This document shows, in pieces, positions 39,272 to 51,165 of a stretch of 64,000 bases of DNA. Location of the stretch: contig NC_063012.1 in assembly GCF_020509005.1 (NCBI RefSeq), forward strand, positions 11,284,001-11,348,000, written 5' to 3'. The translations under genes and the position numbers were made by a program. The notes under the pieces are model-generated. The model saw only the letters and a list, made by a program, of their open reading frames with translations, had not been told where the DNA came from and ran no database searches. Positions within the stretch are counted from its first letter, which is position 1; every line of letters starts with the position of its first letter. The stretch comes from Fulvia fulva (lineage: Eukaryota; Ascomycota; Dothideomycetes; Mycosphaerellales; Mycosphaerellaceae).

Positions 39272-41411
39272 CTAGCGGAAACGGAACCCGCGACACCGAG
39301 CGGCATCATACGCTTCACCATTCATAATACCATGCACGTAGCATTCGCCCACAATCAACCACTGCTCTCCATATTCGCGAATAATGAAGGGCACATCACC
39401 ACCCTCCAGCAGCGCAACCAGATCTCCTTCCCGCGCGCCGCTTGGCGCAAGGCAGTAGTATCCTTTCGAAGTCCGCGCAAACTTGCGATGATATGCATGT
39501 TCAATGAGCGGGGCGAATGCCGACTGCTCCAGCAAATCTTTCAGGTCTTCTTCCTCCGGTCTGCGCATCATATACAGCCAACCCGCTGCCTGGTCGTCCA
39601 GCTTTTCTATGTTCGGATCGTCAAGCTTCTTCAGGCCGTCCAATGACATTTGCCAATCACGAAAGAGCCTGGACGTCTTGGCGATACTGGTCGTGAAGTT
39701 GCCGGCGGTCAGTGTTTGCCAGTAAGCGTCGCTATGAGTCCCGCCTAGCCTTGAACCTGTCGGGCTAAGAACTTCAGACGCTGCCCTGCTGGCTTTTCCA
39801 CGAATTTAGGCCTGCGTATAGCTCGATGAACGAAACCGTCATCATCTGGTTTAGGCTCTTTGACGGGCTTGTCCAGGTCTTTGGCATCGTGTGACAGCCA
39901 CGTTGGGTCCATCCCGACGTTGTGTAGCCAGGACAGATGCTGGGTCTGGAGTTGTCCGCGCGAAAGATCTCTCCATAGTGGAACGTCGGCGTCAGCATCT
40001 AGCTCTGATCTTGCAAGCCTTGCAAGATCACGGATCATGCCTTTATAAGCGCCTTGTTGGGAAGTCATTAACTGCAGTGGTACCGAACGTATGGCGAATT
40101 GTGCGTAATCGTTCAAACTCCAATCCCTCCCTTGAGAGTCGTCCAGTGGTAGTTCTCGCGCAGTGGCTTTATACTGTCAATGAGCATGCCTCGCAGCACT
40201 AGACTACCATCAGTCGTGAAGACCGCCTACGTCTTCGATCCTGCAGTGGCTCTGTGTCGTGTGTTTCCGGAAGACGAAGGCTGTCAGAAAGGCTTCGGGA
40301 GAGCATCGTTAAAACTCCAGTCTGGAACCCACGAGAGCGTGCTATTGAGTGGCACTCTTTGTCCACAAGCGGAAAGCATATGCAGGGTGCAAGTCTTAGA
40401 TGAGATGTACACACTGGTGTCCCTGTACACATCCCGTGCCTCCTTCGTGTATGAGACTGCTATACCCGACTCCGAGAAGAAGTGAGCGACGATACCTAGC
40501 AGGGTGTAGACCTTGTCCCGCGGGTCTGTAGCTTTTCGAGCTCGGTACTTGAAAAGCAGATCCAACAAGAACGATGCTGGATCGCCTTCTGACTTGGGTC
40601 GTTGGTAGACGGCCATGTTGAGGGCTCTTCGAGCTATGAGGCTGTCGCGACGTAGAGCACCCCAAGTCTGCTGACAAGATTCATCTGATTGGACTGCAAC
40701 CTGCAGTCCACGACAGAAACGGTCCCACTCGATTTCGTGCGGTCCAGACAGTACTATGGCACGCCGGCCCATGATTGCTTCTTGGACACACCACACCCTG
40801 TCAAAACATGGCTGCTGGAGAATATGTTCGAGCGCGGCTGTAAACTTGTTCTGCTGCCTTTGTACGACATTGTCCGTTTTGACAAACCCAATTTCTCGCG
40901 TGTCGTTGTGATGGTGTGTAGATGTCACGCCACTCTTGTCCGTGCTTGTTGTCGTCCACTCCCTATACTGGGGCACTGGCCTGCCTTGCCGAGCTACAGC
41001 AGCTGCACTCGGATCTTTGGCATACAGCTCCAGGGTCGGGAATGCGATTCTGCTTGCAAAGCCGTAGGCATCGGTAGCCTCATCACCCCCGATCCAGATC
41101 CAAACTCTGGTGGCCCGTCCATAGATACTCTGCATAACCTGCACTTGGCTTTCGCGCTCGGGAAGATCATCCTGGTTGATGCAGATGGCATCAAGCCATG
41201 GATATTTGTAACCTCGAAGCTGTAGTCTGAGTATGGCACTAGCAACAGTCACCGTGACGGGCAACTCTCGGCCATTGCACAGTATAGTGAGAGATCGAGG
41301 GGCTGTCCCCCAGCAGTACGACAACGCATCATAATTGGGACAGTCGTGCATTGCAAATGCCTTCATCTCGCAGCGAATCCGACCATCCTGTTCTCGAGGT
41401 AAGAGTTTCAA
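39272..41411 (-). pseudogene. HET-domain gene, decayed
   Basis: The 5' part (41411-40284) is open for 375 codons and has a complete HET core: YDALSYCWG, VASAILRLQLRGYKYPWLDA, ICINQDDLPERESQVQVM, IYGRATRVWIWIG, FDRVWCVQEAI and DPRDKVYTLLGI, then SWVPDWSF. Past the TGA at 40286-40284 the same frame keeps family-like text (AVFTTDGSLVLRGMLIDSI) interrupted by TAG and TGA. Later parts lie in other frames: DYAQFAIRS... (to 39745), then YWQTLTAGNFTTSIAKTSRL and a proper HET C-terminus, ARTSKGYYCLAP, GDLVALLEGGDVPFI, VGECYVHGIMNGEA, ending at 39272. At least three stops and two frame changes are needed; some changes could be introns but not all. The codon labelled as first is TTG, and no ATG lies between it and the previous stop, so the true 5' end is upstream or lost. 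Confidence 0.72.
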
Positions 41412-42091
41412 TAATCGGAAGTGGACACCATCCCTGGAATTGTGGGATTAATTACAATACCGAAAACCAGTGAGCAATAGCTCAATTTCGCTGTCGTCTT
41501 TGCTGAAGCAGCCATAGTTCGTAGCCCTGTCTCGACGATAGTTGATCATGGAGGCTTTCGAAGCATCCAGCCGAGGTAGCAACTTGTCAATCTGGTTGCT
41601 CAGGAGGATTGAGTCCAGGTTAAACCTTTCGACAAGGCCCCGGATGCCGCCATCGTCTCTTGGTCGATGTTTGTGGGTGAAGCCATCGCCGCGACAAGGA
41701 GTGGCATGCACGCCTTCAAGAGGAAAGCAGCATGGCAAGGCCACCCATGCCCGGAAAAAGCACCACCGCGTCTTGCTAGGCTTTTCTGACTCTTATACAG
41801 CGTCGCGGTAGATCAGAAGCCATCAGGTGTGCAACGCTGACTGATTGGATTGTGGCGTTGTACAGCTGCTGCGCCCTCGAACTGCCCCGCCACACCCTCT
41901 TGTATATCGAAAGGGAGAAGCACGGAGGGGGCGTAACGATTGCTTCATGCACCATGCGACGTCTGTATCGTGATATACAATCTATACCCATGTGAAAACA
42001 TGGTAAGTGATCCCTACGGTACAGACTCAGTCAAGGATCATACGCAAAGGCTATTGAAACATACCAGACGCTGGAAAAAAGCTCGCAGACC
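41412..42091. other. intergenic, possible 5' remains of the HET pseudogene
   Basis: 680 bases. The HET-like reading frame continues a few codons upstream of 41411 (GVHFRLLKLLP, typical of HET N-termini) to a stop near 41450. A 98-codon minus-strand frame at 41448-41744 has no recognisable domain. I see no other gene. Confidence 0.3.
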
Positions 42092-43072
42092 TCATTCCGC
42101 CCCGTGACAGGTAACGTTCAAGCATCCCATCCACGCACTCGCCGTATGATCGTAGTCCACCGGATCCGTCCTATACCCAACGCCTCTGTCATTCTTCAAA
42201 AAGCAGTTCCCTCCCCACAGCTTTATCGGCGTGGTGATATTCGCATAATACGTCACAGCCCTACAAGCCGGCGTGTTGCTTGCGCTATTCCAGCGATCAC
42301 ACTCGTCAAGACATGACTGGAAGGTATAGACGGTACGGTGCTCGAGGTTCTTCATGTTGATATTTTGGTCGTAGTATGAGGGATGGTTGACTTGGTATTG
42401 GACGTTGCAGTCTTGGTTGTAGGAGGTTCCTGCAGTCGATTCTGTGGAGGCGGTGTTGTTGCAGGAGAATTGAGCGAGGCCTGTTGTGCCTGCTGTCACA
42501 GCTGCGGAGGTTGTGGATGTGGGTAAGGGTGATGTCGTAGTTGGTGAGGTTCTGTTTGGCAAGTCAATCGTGCTGTTCATTAGTGTGAAGGGAGTGTGGA
42601 CTCACTGGTTTGAAGAGTCTGTGATGCCTTCATTGTCGATATTTCGATCACTACTACCACTGTTCGATGACAATCCAACTCCTAGGCCAACTCCGAGACC
42701 GATCGCCAGCAAGAGGAGCACAGCACCAATGATGATCCAAATCCATCGTTTCCGCCGTCGAGATCTCGTCATCTGGTAGTCTACAGGTGGTACATCGCCG
42801 GCTGCTAATGTGTCCTTCTCGTGCTGCGGCGTGAAGCCGTTCGCGGGCGAGTAGCTCGGCGCAGTCGACTCTGCATCGGTATTGCCATAACCGTACTGAG
42901 GCTGATCTTGTTCTGGATGCACCACTTCTGGCGACTGGGAGCCTTGAACTTGTGCAGTTATCAGATCGCTGTGGCCCGGGACTACTTCTGGCGCATCATA
43001 TCCTGTCCTCGTTGTGGCCCCGGTTGATCCAATGTTCTCGATCTCGTCGCGAGGAAGTCTTGCGTAGCTCAT
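42092..43072 (-). CDS. single-pass membrane protein with PAN/apple-like extracellular domain
   Basis: Two exons, 43072-42606 and 42551-42092, give 308 residues; the intron (GTGAGT...AACAG) restores a Gln codon. Residues 1-105 are a polar, Pro/Gln-rich cytosolic part. A basic RSRRRKR precedes the transmembrane helix WIWIIIGAVLLLLAIGLGVG at about 113-135. A Ser/Thr-rich stalk (about 150-175) leads to a C-terminal cysteine-rich domain of about 130 residues, with CNVQYQV, YTFQSCLDECDRWN, ACRAVTYYANI, WGGNCFLKND and a final CLNVTC. This spacing resembles fungal PAN/apple-type modules that bind proteins or carbohydrates. No signal peptide, so type II orientation is likely. The role is unknown; possibly cell-wall sensing. 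Confidence 0.78.
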
Positions 43073-44137
43073 TCAAATGATTCTTCCGTGCAGTCCTGAC
43101 TGCAAGATGTCGTCCGGTGCGTCACGGGAAATTTGAATGGAGGTACGGGCAACACTTTTTATTCGACAATGAACCCAAAAGCCAGGCAGAGACGCCAACA
43201 AAGAAGTGCGGGATCCATGCTCCTATACACTTGTTGCATGGGCGCCTCGATCCTGTTGGTGTAACGACATGATAGCCCGTGCTCGTCAATCACATCCGAA
43301 GGAAGATTTATCTCCGTTGGACTATGGTAGCGCAGGATGCGCCAAGCTGGGGCGAAGCATAAGTCGCAAGAATAGACCACCAAGCAAGCAAGTGTTCATA
43401 TTCCGCAAGGTCATTGTAGACACAACCTGGCGGTCACATGTATTGCTATATTTTGTGCTATTCGCCTTTGTCTTCTGTCGGCCTTCACGATGATGTGTTG
43501 AGTATTGATCTGGTCTTACAATCCGAATTGCGGCCACAGATCTTGGTTCTGCTAGTTGCATGTTAGTACACGCCATGGCACATGGCTAGCGGAAGCTTGA
43601 TGGTGCGGCTGAATCCTGCCCTGATCCTTCAACAGGGCACGAGGAACCAGGCTCTCCGGTCACCATTCTCAGCAACACAGAAAGACCAATCAGGCGCATC
43701 GTTAAAGAACGAATTGCGTGGCTCATTAGCATCATATAGTATATATAGTTCTATTGCATCTCGACTCGTACCCAGGCCAAAATATCAAGTCCGGATCCTC
43801 GCGAAAGGCTATTACCTCATGTGTGCGCTTTTGCAAAGCCTAGAAAGAAGCCAGGCATTGAAAGAAGGATACGTAGCATCGATATTGCAGCGATGCTCTG
43901 CCAGGCCCGACACGGCATCCCGAAAGGCGGAAGGATGCTTGTCGTTCCTCTGTTCTATGCCCGTCGGTTGGTACGCACCAATTGCCGTCCAGTCGAGTTG
44001 TGAAGTCGGTTTTGCACAAAGTGCTGAGTATTCCACGATTTCCATTACACGGAGGACAAGACCTCATATATACTCACTACCACCATCACGTTTCCAACCC
44101 CCACCACCGCCATCACTGGTCCTTCCAAGCCTGCTGT
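43073..44137. other. intergenic, no gene supported
   Basis: 1065 bases between the PAN-like gene's start and the 3' end of the Skt5-like gene. A 285-codon plus-strand frame (43582-44439) overlaps the end of the Skt5-like gene and shows only low-complexity Ser/Pro/Tyr content, which I take as chance. Confidence 0.4.
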
Positions 44138-47100
44138 CTACATCACAACACAGTTCTCCTCATTCTGCTTCTGATTGTTCCGAACCAACTTACTATCCTT
44201 CTCGATCTTCTTATCTTTCCTGCCCGGATTCTTCCTCAACTCCTCCAGCCTCTCCACAGCCTTCGGGAATTTATAGCTCGCAGCTCTCCCATACCATTTC
44301 TTCGCCTCTTCAATGTTGGCGGGACATCCGATGCCTTTTTCGGAGAAGTAGCCCATGGCGAACATGGCTTTGCCGACACCTGGGAGATGTGTCAGTACGA
44401 AACATAAAGAAGGCAAGATGTGGAAACTTACTAGGATGATTCTCTGCCGTCGCAGCTTTCCTCGCCCACAAGAACGCTTCGGTATCGCTGTGCTCGAGGA
44501 TGTTTTCCGCGCCTGTCAAGTACCATCCCGACAGCGCAAGCTCAGCTTGATGCTCTCCCTGTGCTGCAGCTTTGGTATACCAGGCAATACTGTTCCTGTT
44601 ATCGATCTGCAACCCGAGGATGCCGTACTCATAAGCCTGCCCGAGTCGGAACTGCGAGAACTTATATCCGAGATTCGCAGCTTGCATGTACAGATCTCGA
44701 GCATACTTGTCATCAGCCGGAATCTTATTCCGCACTTCGGGGTTGGTATTGCTCGACTCGTGGAGACCTGCCAGTTCATGCAGAGCGTGAGGGTTGTCGC
44801 GATCAGCTCTTTCGGCGCCTCGCTTGAGCCAGGTCACAGCTTCGTGCATGTTCCTCTGTTGGCCAAGAAGGCCCTTCAGCAGTACAGCGCCGAGCTTGTA
44901 CATTGCTGGACCGTCGCCGAGCGCAGCAGCACGGCGGTACCATTGCACAGCTTTAGCATAGTCCCTACTCGTGCCACCGCCTTCTTCAGGACCCATCTCG
45001 CAGCAGACGGCAGTTCGGTATGCAGCTTGAGCGTGACCTGCTTTTGCAGCAGCTTGATAGAGCTTGAAAGCTTCCTTCGTGTCGACTTCGAGACCCATCA
45101 TGCCTTGGCCATGACAGTCGGCAAGATAAAATTGAGCTTCGGGATAGCCGTTGGCGACAAGTTTCTTCAGGCGTTTGTACGCTTCGTTGATGTACATCTC
45201 CCGATCTTTGGCTTTCTGCTTGGGATCTGCACTCACAATCAACACGGCAGCTGCTTCCACGAGCTTCTTCACCAGCAGCAGGGCTTGCTTTGGACTGTGT
45301 GGCGGATTATCAACAGTAGCTCTGAGCCTCTGTAGCTCCTGGCCGGTGACTGGCTGTGCAAAGTGGTCAGCTGATGGTTGTCGTTGATGTGGTGCGCCAT
45401 TTGCTCCAGTCCCATTTGGATTGTAGTTGCGAACCGGTGGAGGTCCTGCTGGTGGTCCCTGGCCAGGTGCGACATGCCCAGGCCGCACCGGGACTGGGTG
45501 GTGTGGCAGCGTATCAGGATTGCTATGGCGCGCTTGTTGATTGTCAGGCGCAGAGCGTTGCTGTGTCAAAGGCGCACCACCAGCTGCACCGTACGGCGCC
45601 CCGCCAGGAGGGCCTCGGAGACCTTGCTGTGAAGGTGGTGCGCTACCAACTCGATCTTGCCCTGGGTCAGACCACACTGTCTGGTTGGTCTGATTACGAT
45701 CCAGGTCAGGCCGTTGTTGAGGAGGGTATGGGCCTCTTGGAGGCTGACCATTGGGCGGGAAACGTTGCGGGTGAGGCGGGCCCTGGCGATGCGGTGGACC
45801 TCTGCTATCGTCTAAAGACCTCCGTATTTGAGGTTCTGTAGCGAACGGTGCTTGCGGCGGAGGTAAAGGTCCATCTCCCTGGTATCCGGGACCAGCTGGC
45901 GGTCCATTGCGACACGGAATATCGTATTGACGCTGCGGCGGTGGATGTGCTGATGTTGGTGTAGATCCTGCACTCCGAGGGTCTGTCATGCCTCTCCTCG
46001 GAGGCCCTCGGGATCCAGGACCAGCAGTACCAGGTCGTGGTCCGTAGCCATTCTGATTGTAGCCAAGATCAGGCGCGGAGTCGGATTGTGGAAGTTGGCC
46101 AGGTGGCTGGCGATGCCCATTCACCATCTGCGGAGGAGCAGTGCCCATGCGTTGCATTGGTGGGTGGGCCATCTTTAGAGGAGCTCCTCGAGATCGGTCA
46201 TCTTGAAGTTGAGTTCGCTTATGGGCCAGTGAGGTACCACCTGGCGCGGCGCTGTCGAAATCGGGCATCTCAGCTTCAATCTCTTCATCACGCGTGGTCG
46301 GTGCCCTTTGTATCTGCTGTCTGGGAGGCGACGAGCTATAGTCATCGTAGATATCGCCCAAACTCTCCGGGCGACTCTGTGATTCTTGCATCCAAGGCTT
46401 CGCAGACTGCTGGGGCAAGCTTCTTGTGCTCTCCTGTGGGAAGTCTGGAGGCCGAAATTGTTCCCCATTGTCATTAGGTCGTGGTGCTCGAGGACCGCCA
46501 GCAGTCGAGGGACGTGGCACCACGTCTGCTGGATTCATCGGGCCATTTGCGTAATTCGTTGGTTGGTGTGTCATTGCTGCCGGAGGCGGCGGCTGTCTGT
46601 GGTTCGGCATTCTTTGAGACTCAGTACCTCGATCCGTTTGGTAGTAGCCTTGCTGGTGCTGGTCCCGCGCATCTGGTGCATATCGAGATGGACGATCTTG
46701 TGCAGCAGGCTGGTAGTCTTGCGAAGGCTTTGGGGGAGTCTGTCCCGAGACCATTGGCCATTGTTCTGGATAGTCCTCTCCCATTGGCGTTCGGGCTTCG
46801 TGCGAGATCTGTCGCTGTGGCACCGGTCTAGGTTCGGTGTGTTGGTGGTAGTGCTGATTGTTGTGCTGCGCAGCGTGATTGTACTGCGGAGCTGTCTGGT
46901 GCCGCTCGATATCGGGTCTTCTTCCTTGAGGTTGCTGGTAGCTGTCTTCTTGAGAAGCACCCGAACGCTGCCCTCCTGCAGTATGTGGTCTCTGCTCAGC
47001 ACTTCCGCGCTGATTGCTGGCCTTGCTCGTAGCACCAGATCTGTCGTCTTTTTTGTTTCCGAACACGGGGAAAGCGTTGTCAAAAGGCATGGTCTGGGGT

Positions 47101-47867
47101 GACAAAGCCGCCTTCTTCATCCTCTCCTTCTCTTGCCGTTTCCACTCCTCCATTGACATCTTTCCCGGCTTCTGTGGTGGTGCCTGGCCATGATTTGAAA
47201 CATCTCCATTGGTCGGAGCGGAAGGCTGATCGTATTGGCCATTCTGCTGCGGATACACGTCTCTTAGTGGCCTCTGCGCTTGTTGGGGAGGGTATCCATT
47301 CTGCCTTGGTGCGGCGCGTGGGTCTTCGTAATACGGCGCTGGCTGTGGGGGAGGATGAGCACGAGGTGCAGAATGTTGCGGAGGAGGAGGTCCTCGCTGA
47401 GCTCTCGGCTGGTATCGCGGGTCATAGTTACGCTCTTGACCTTGATCGTAGTACTGCCCGCCAGCATTTTGTGGCCTATCATACCCTCCCTGCGGGCCCG
47501 TCTGGTACGCCGGCTCTTGTACTGCGTTCATGTTCTGCTCGTACCCATAGTCGTAACCGCCGTTCTGCTGAGAGTAGCCTTGGCTGTAGCCTTGGTCGTG
47601 ATTATCGTACGGACTGCTCGCATAGTCTTGGTACTCGCTGTAGCCTGGGTTGGGCTGGGGTTCCGGCTGGTAGTAGTGTCTTCGAGGCGGCTATTTGCAG
47701 GTCAGAGATGCGAACTGGGACGGAAGCAGTGACTCTGAAGGTTCGCTGCCTTCGAGCTATGCTGGCGCTGGATATGCGCAATGATGGCCGAGTGCAGTAC
47801 AGCACGCTTCGCAGCAAAGTCTATCATCAATACGTACCTCATATGCCGAGTTCTGATCGTAAGCCAT
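44138..47867 (-). CDS. Skt5/Chs4-type chitin synthase activator (Sel1 repeats, CaaX end)
   Basis: Three exons, 47867-47838, 47690-44432 and 44379-44138, give 1176 residues. Exon 1 is only ten codons (MAYDQNSAYE) before GTACGT; the 147-base intron ends in TAG and exon 2 continues PPRRHYYQPEPQ in phase. The last intron (GTAAGT...CCCAG) joins AENHP to SVGKAMFAMGYF. The first 770 residues are a Gln/Pro/Tyr-rich disordered region. Sel1-like repeats fill about 810-1130 (for example YPEAQFYLADCHGQGMMG, GPAMYKLGAVLLKG, SQFRLGQAYEYG, KAMFAMGYFSEKGIG). The protein ends CVVM, a CaaX box for farnesylation, as in yeast Skt5, which brings Chs3 to the membrane and activates it. Role inferred: chitin synthase III regulation. 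Confidence 0.9.
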
Positions 47868-49039
47868 GATGTGCTGCCTCTAAGCGAAGGTCTTTGTCCC
47901 GAACCGGTTCTGCACTACTCCATTGTCGTAAGATCCAACTTGGCTACAATGCCCCTCGTCTGCTACTCTTCTCCTCCGGCAATGCCGATCTGCGGCGGTG
48001 GTACGTCGACCTCGGCGGAGCGTTCTTCGAGGGAAGGTATGCGCCACTTGCTGACAGCGATCGAGGCGATATGCAGGCACAGGAACAAGGAGGTGCTGGG
48101 GTGGGATTCGTCCTTCAGCGCTGCACGGGTCCGAGTACGATCAAGGAAGCGCTGGCTCGTTTCGAGGTGGAGTGATCGGAGGTGCAGTCCGCAGGTGTCG
48201 GTGTTGCAGGCGCTTCGTCTTTCAATCGTCTGCAGTCGCGGGCGACGTTACAATGAGGTGCAACATGCGTGAGCGGTGTTCGACTGGCGGGGATGGGCCT
48301 TGGTCGTGTGTCTCGGTCGCCCTGAGGCGTTTGCTGGTAGTTCTAGCGCGGCCGTCACGACAGGAAAAGTGGCTGAAAGCGGCAACGTCCGAAGCGGTGG
48401 CGAGGTCGGAATGAGGCGCAGAGTGTCACTTTCTTGTTCAAGTCCGACTCGTGTGCAAGACATCTCAACTCAGCGTCATATGGAAAGGCAGGTCAACGAG
48501 GCAGGTGACATGATCAGACGGCGGCGGGGAGTCATCTTCTTCTCCAGTCGTTCACGTTGATCTGTTCCTGCAGCAACAAGCCTCTATTCCAGGCTCTAGC
48601 CGAGAAATTGGTCCAAACTCCATCCAACCGCCGACCTCCGCTTTAGTCTGCCCTCCTCTGCGATACCACAGCAGAGTCACCATTGGCAGGATTACTACAG
48701 GACACAACCGGCCGAAGGGGCTGGCATTCCCATACCCATCTCATCACTGACTAACTTTTCTTCTTCTTCTTCTTCTCCCACCTGGATGTGGCCTCGTCGC
48801 ACCACATCGGATCTTCTCGTGGACAGTCGTGAATCCTGCAGCTTGCACATCCCTCAACCAGCAGATCCCACACAGCAGCGAAAAGGACCTCAATCACTCT
48901 CCCGGGCGGCCATATGCTCGCACCATCATATAGTGAACATCGAAGTGTGCCGGTGAAGTTTGCAAGGCCATGGCCACCATGTCTTCCAGCGTCCACCTGT
49001 CGACGCGCGGCCGACCTACATGTACGTGTTGTCGCTTCA
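47868..49039. other. intergenic with (TTC)n microsatellite
   Basis: 1172 bases between the Skt5-like start and the methyltransferase pseudogene's end. A TTC/TCT run lies at about 48757-48777. Open frames on both strands lack domains. The first few hundred bases should hold the Skt5-like promoter. Confidence 0.4.
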
Positions 49040-50174
49040 TCATTCCCGTCTTCCTTCCTCGACCACAACTACAACCATGAGAAGGGCATGATAAAGTCCC
49101 TCGATCATGCCATCGGCTTCCGCCCAATCGTAACATAGAACACCTGATCCCCCCCCCCCCCCCATCCCCGCCCTCAAACACTCCCTCATCTCCTGCCTCA
49201 TGTCCTCCACCTTCTGCTCCTCCGCCCGCGGGATCGCATGATGCAACATCATCGGAATCGCAACACAATTACACTTCCCATACTCCCTCATCTCCGTCGT
49301 CGCCTCGCTCTCCCCACAGAATGGAACAACATACCGAGACACCTGAACCTCCTCGAACCCCGCCGCTTCCATCCACTTCGCAGCCTTGGACCCGCAATGC
49401 GTGTCCATCCCCTTGGCGTGCAGGCGCGAGTTCATGAGCTCGAGCCATTGCCAGGAAGAGCTGGTAATGCTGCCGGATGGGTCGAGCCAGTCCCAGGCGA
49501 GGTCTTGGATCTCGGCCCAGCCGCCGGGTTTGAGGAGGGAGAGTTCTTTGGCGATGAAGGAGGGCCAGTTGGATATGACGAGGATTAAGAGGCGGGAGAA
49601 GATGTAGTCGAAGAGGGTCCTGTGCGAGTGGGGTGCCTTTGGCTGCTTTCCATTCTGTTGGGCTCTGGGAAGAGACGTTGCCTTGAAAGAAGTGGACATT
49701 GAATTTGTGTGGTCTGATCTGCGGCACCGGTGAGAGGTCGAGATCTATTCATTCTGCTTCGGGATATGCTTCGGACATCAAGTCCGTGACGATGCCGGTA
49801 CCGCAGCCGATGCCGAGTACGCGAGTGGCATTGTTGACTGGCGCGTGAAGTACTCGGCTCCTCATCATGGCTGAAAGATGCACGGCTTGCGTCTCGAGGC
49901 GGACATGCTCAGGTGAGCTGCGAGGGAACGCTGCATCAGCAAGAATCGAGCTGTCGCGAGGAAGAGACAAGACTCACTCATTCGGTAAGCAGGATTGTGC
50001 CTTTGCGTCCTGGTGGTAAGAAGGATCCCTCTGCTCGGCACAGATTGAAGCTCTTCTGAACACGGCATTGGCGTGCTCAACCACCGATGTCCGTCTGTCG
50101 TTGAGCTCTGTAACGCTCTGTGCTTCATGTGCTGAAAGCTCATCGTCGAGCTCGATTGTGTGCACAATAGATTC
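49040..50174 (-). pseudogene. SAM-dependent methyltransferase (LaeA-like type), broken
   Basis: Family text is spread over one frame with breaks. It starts within HTIELDDELSAHEAQSVTEL and reaches CLPN, where a good 60-base intron (GTGAGT...TGCTGAT...CGCAG) leads to DSPEHVRLETQAVHLSAMM and motif I, TRVLGIGCGTGIVTDLM. After AYPEAE the frame meets TGA at 49751-49749 and then goes on with IDLDLSPVPQIRPHKFNVHF. Near 49650 the coding phase shifts by one to LFDYIFSRLLILVISNWPSF, KELSLLKPGGWAEIQD. Close to the 3' end a run of 15 G (minus strand) at 49149-49163 throws the usual ending (VFYVTIGRKP) out of phase. No ATG is obvious at the 5' end. Methylation target unknown; LaeA relatives regulate secondary metabolism but most members do not. 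Confidence 0.68.
49149..49163. repeat. C15 homopolymer inside the methyltransferase pseudogene
   Basis: Fifteen C on the plus strand (G15 in the coding direction). After it, the sequence for the expected C-terminus lies in a different frame from the sequence before it. Confidence 0.85.
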
Positions 50175-51165
50175 ATGCTTCGTGCCTTCCTTTTAGGAGT
50201 ACCGGTCTGCTGCGAAAGAATCGATGAACGACACTGGAGACATGACGGTTATGCTGCGTGGTGTATTGACTTGCCTTGGGAGTATCTACAATGTTCTCCA
50301 CGACTAACCTATGGGCTTATATACATCGACGACATGGCCAGCTGCTCACTGCCACGCGCAACCACGTGCAACAATGCATCGACTTATCTATCTACCAGCC
50401 ATGCCTATTCTGCGGAGAGACAATACAACACACGGGATCTCCTGCCAGCCAGTAGCTATCACTATGGTGTGCAAATGCACCCATCTCAAGCTTCTACTAA
50501 AGGATAACGCCTTTTGTGGCATAGTCTCGGACCTGGCCGTACTCCTATAGCTTAGTAGAGTTGTGGCTGGCTGCATCGAAGCTTGCTCTGTCCGGACGCG
50601 TGTGAGCTACGGGCGCTCAGCTTTGATACCCCAGGGCTGCCAGCGAGGTACCACACGCTGTGCAGGTCGTGCGGCCATAGGTCTGTCAGGCGGTGAGGCT
50701 TGCGCAAACTTGCTCGATCAGCCCTTCATCGATGGTGACAAGCGAAGCTGCAGAAATGTCGAGGCAAGTCAAACAGCGCGTGCGCTTGCCCCGAAAGTTG
50801 TCGAGATGCCAGCGCGTTGCAGCCGCTATCAATACTTCCTGCTTGGCAATGGTGTCGTCCTTCATTCGACGGGTGTTTTGGCAAGCATGCGATGCAAGAT
50901 TGAGCAGACTGACGAGCCCAGTCCCTATGGCATCGCACACTACACGGTATAAAGACCGCAGTTTCGGCAGACGAAGGTGCTTCATGCCACAAGTAAGCAC
51001 GCACTTGTATGCATCGACAGGACGAACAGGACGCAGAACGAAAGCCAAGGGTTTGAGATAACAATGCTTTGGTACTATTCGACCTTGATTCAGTACGCAA
51101 TTTGATCAAACTTGTCATAGGTGCCAGCACCGTTCTCTCTCGACATGATACTCAATTATACGCAT
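50175..51165. other. intergenic, no gene supported
   Basis: 991 bases between the broken methyltransferase and the thioredoxin-like gene. Overlapping 100-130-codon frames near 50560-51130 on both strands have no recognisable domain. Confidence 0.35.

Noticed and set aside
43582..44439. A 285-codon plus-strand frame
   Set aside because: Overlaps the last exon of the Skt5-like gene on the other strand and is Ser/Pro/His-rich without a motif.
48757..48777. TTC repeat as a terminator or regulatory site
   Set aside because: Simple microsatellite in a long spacer, with no supporting context.
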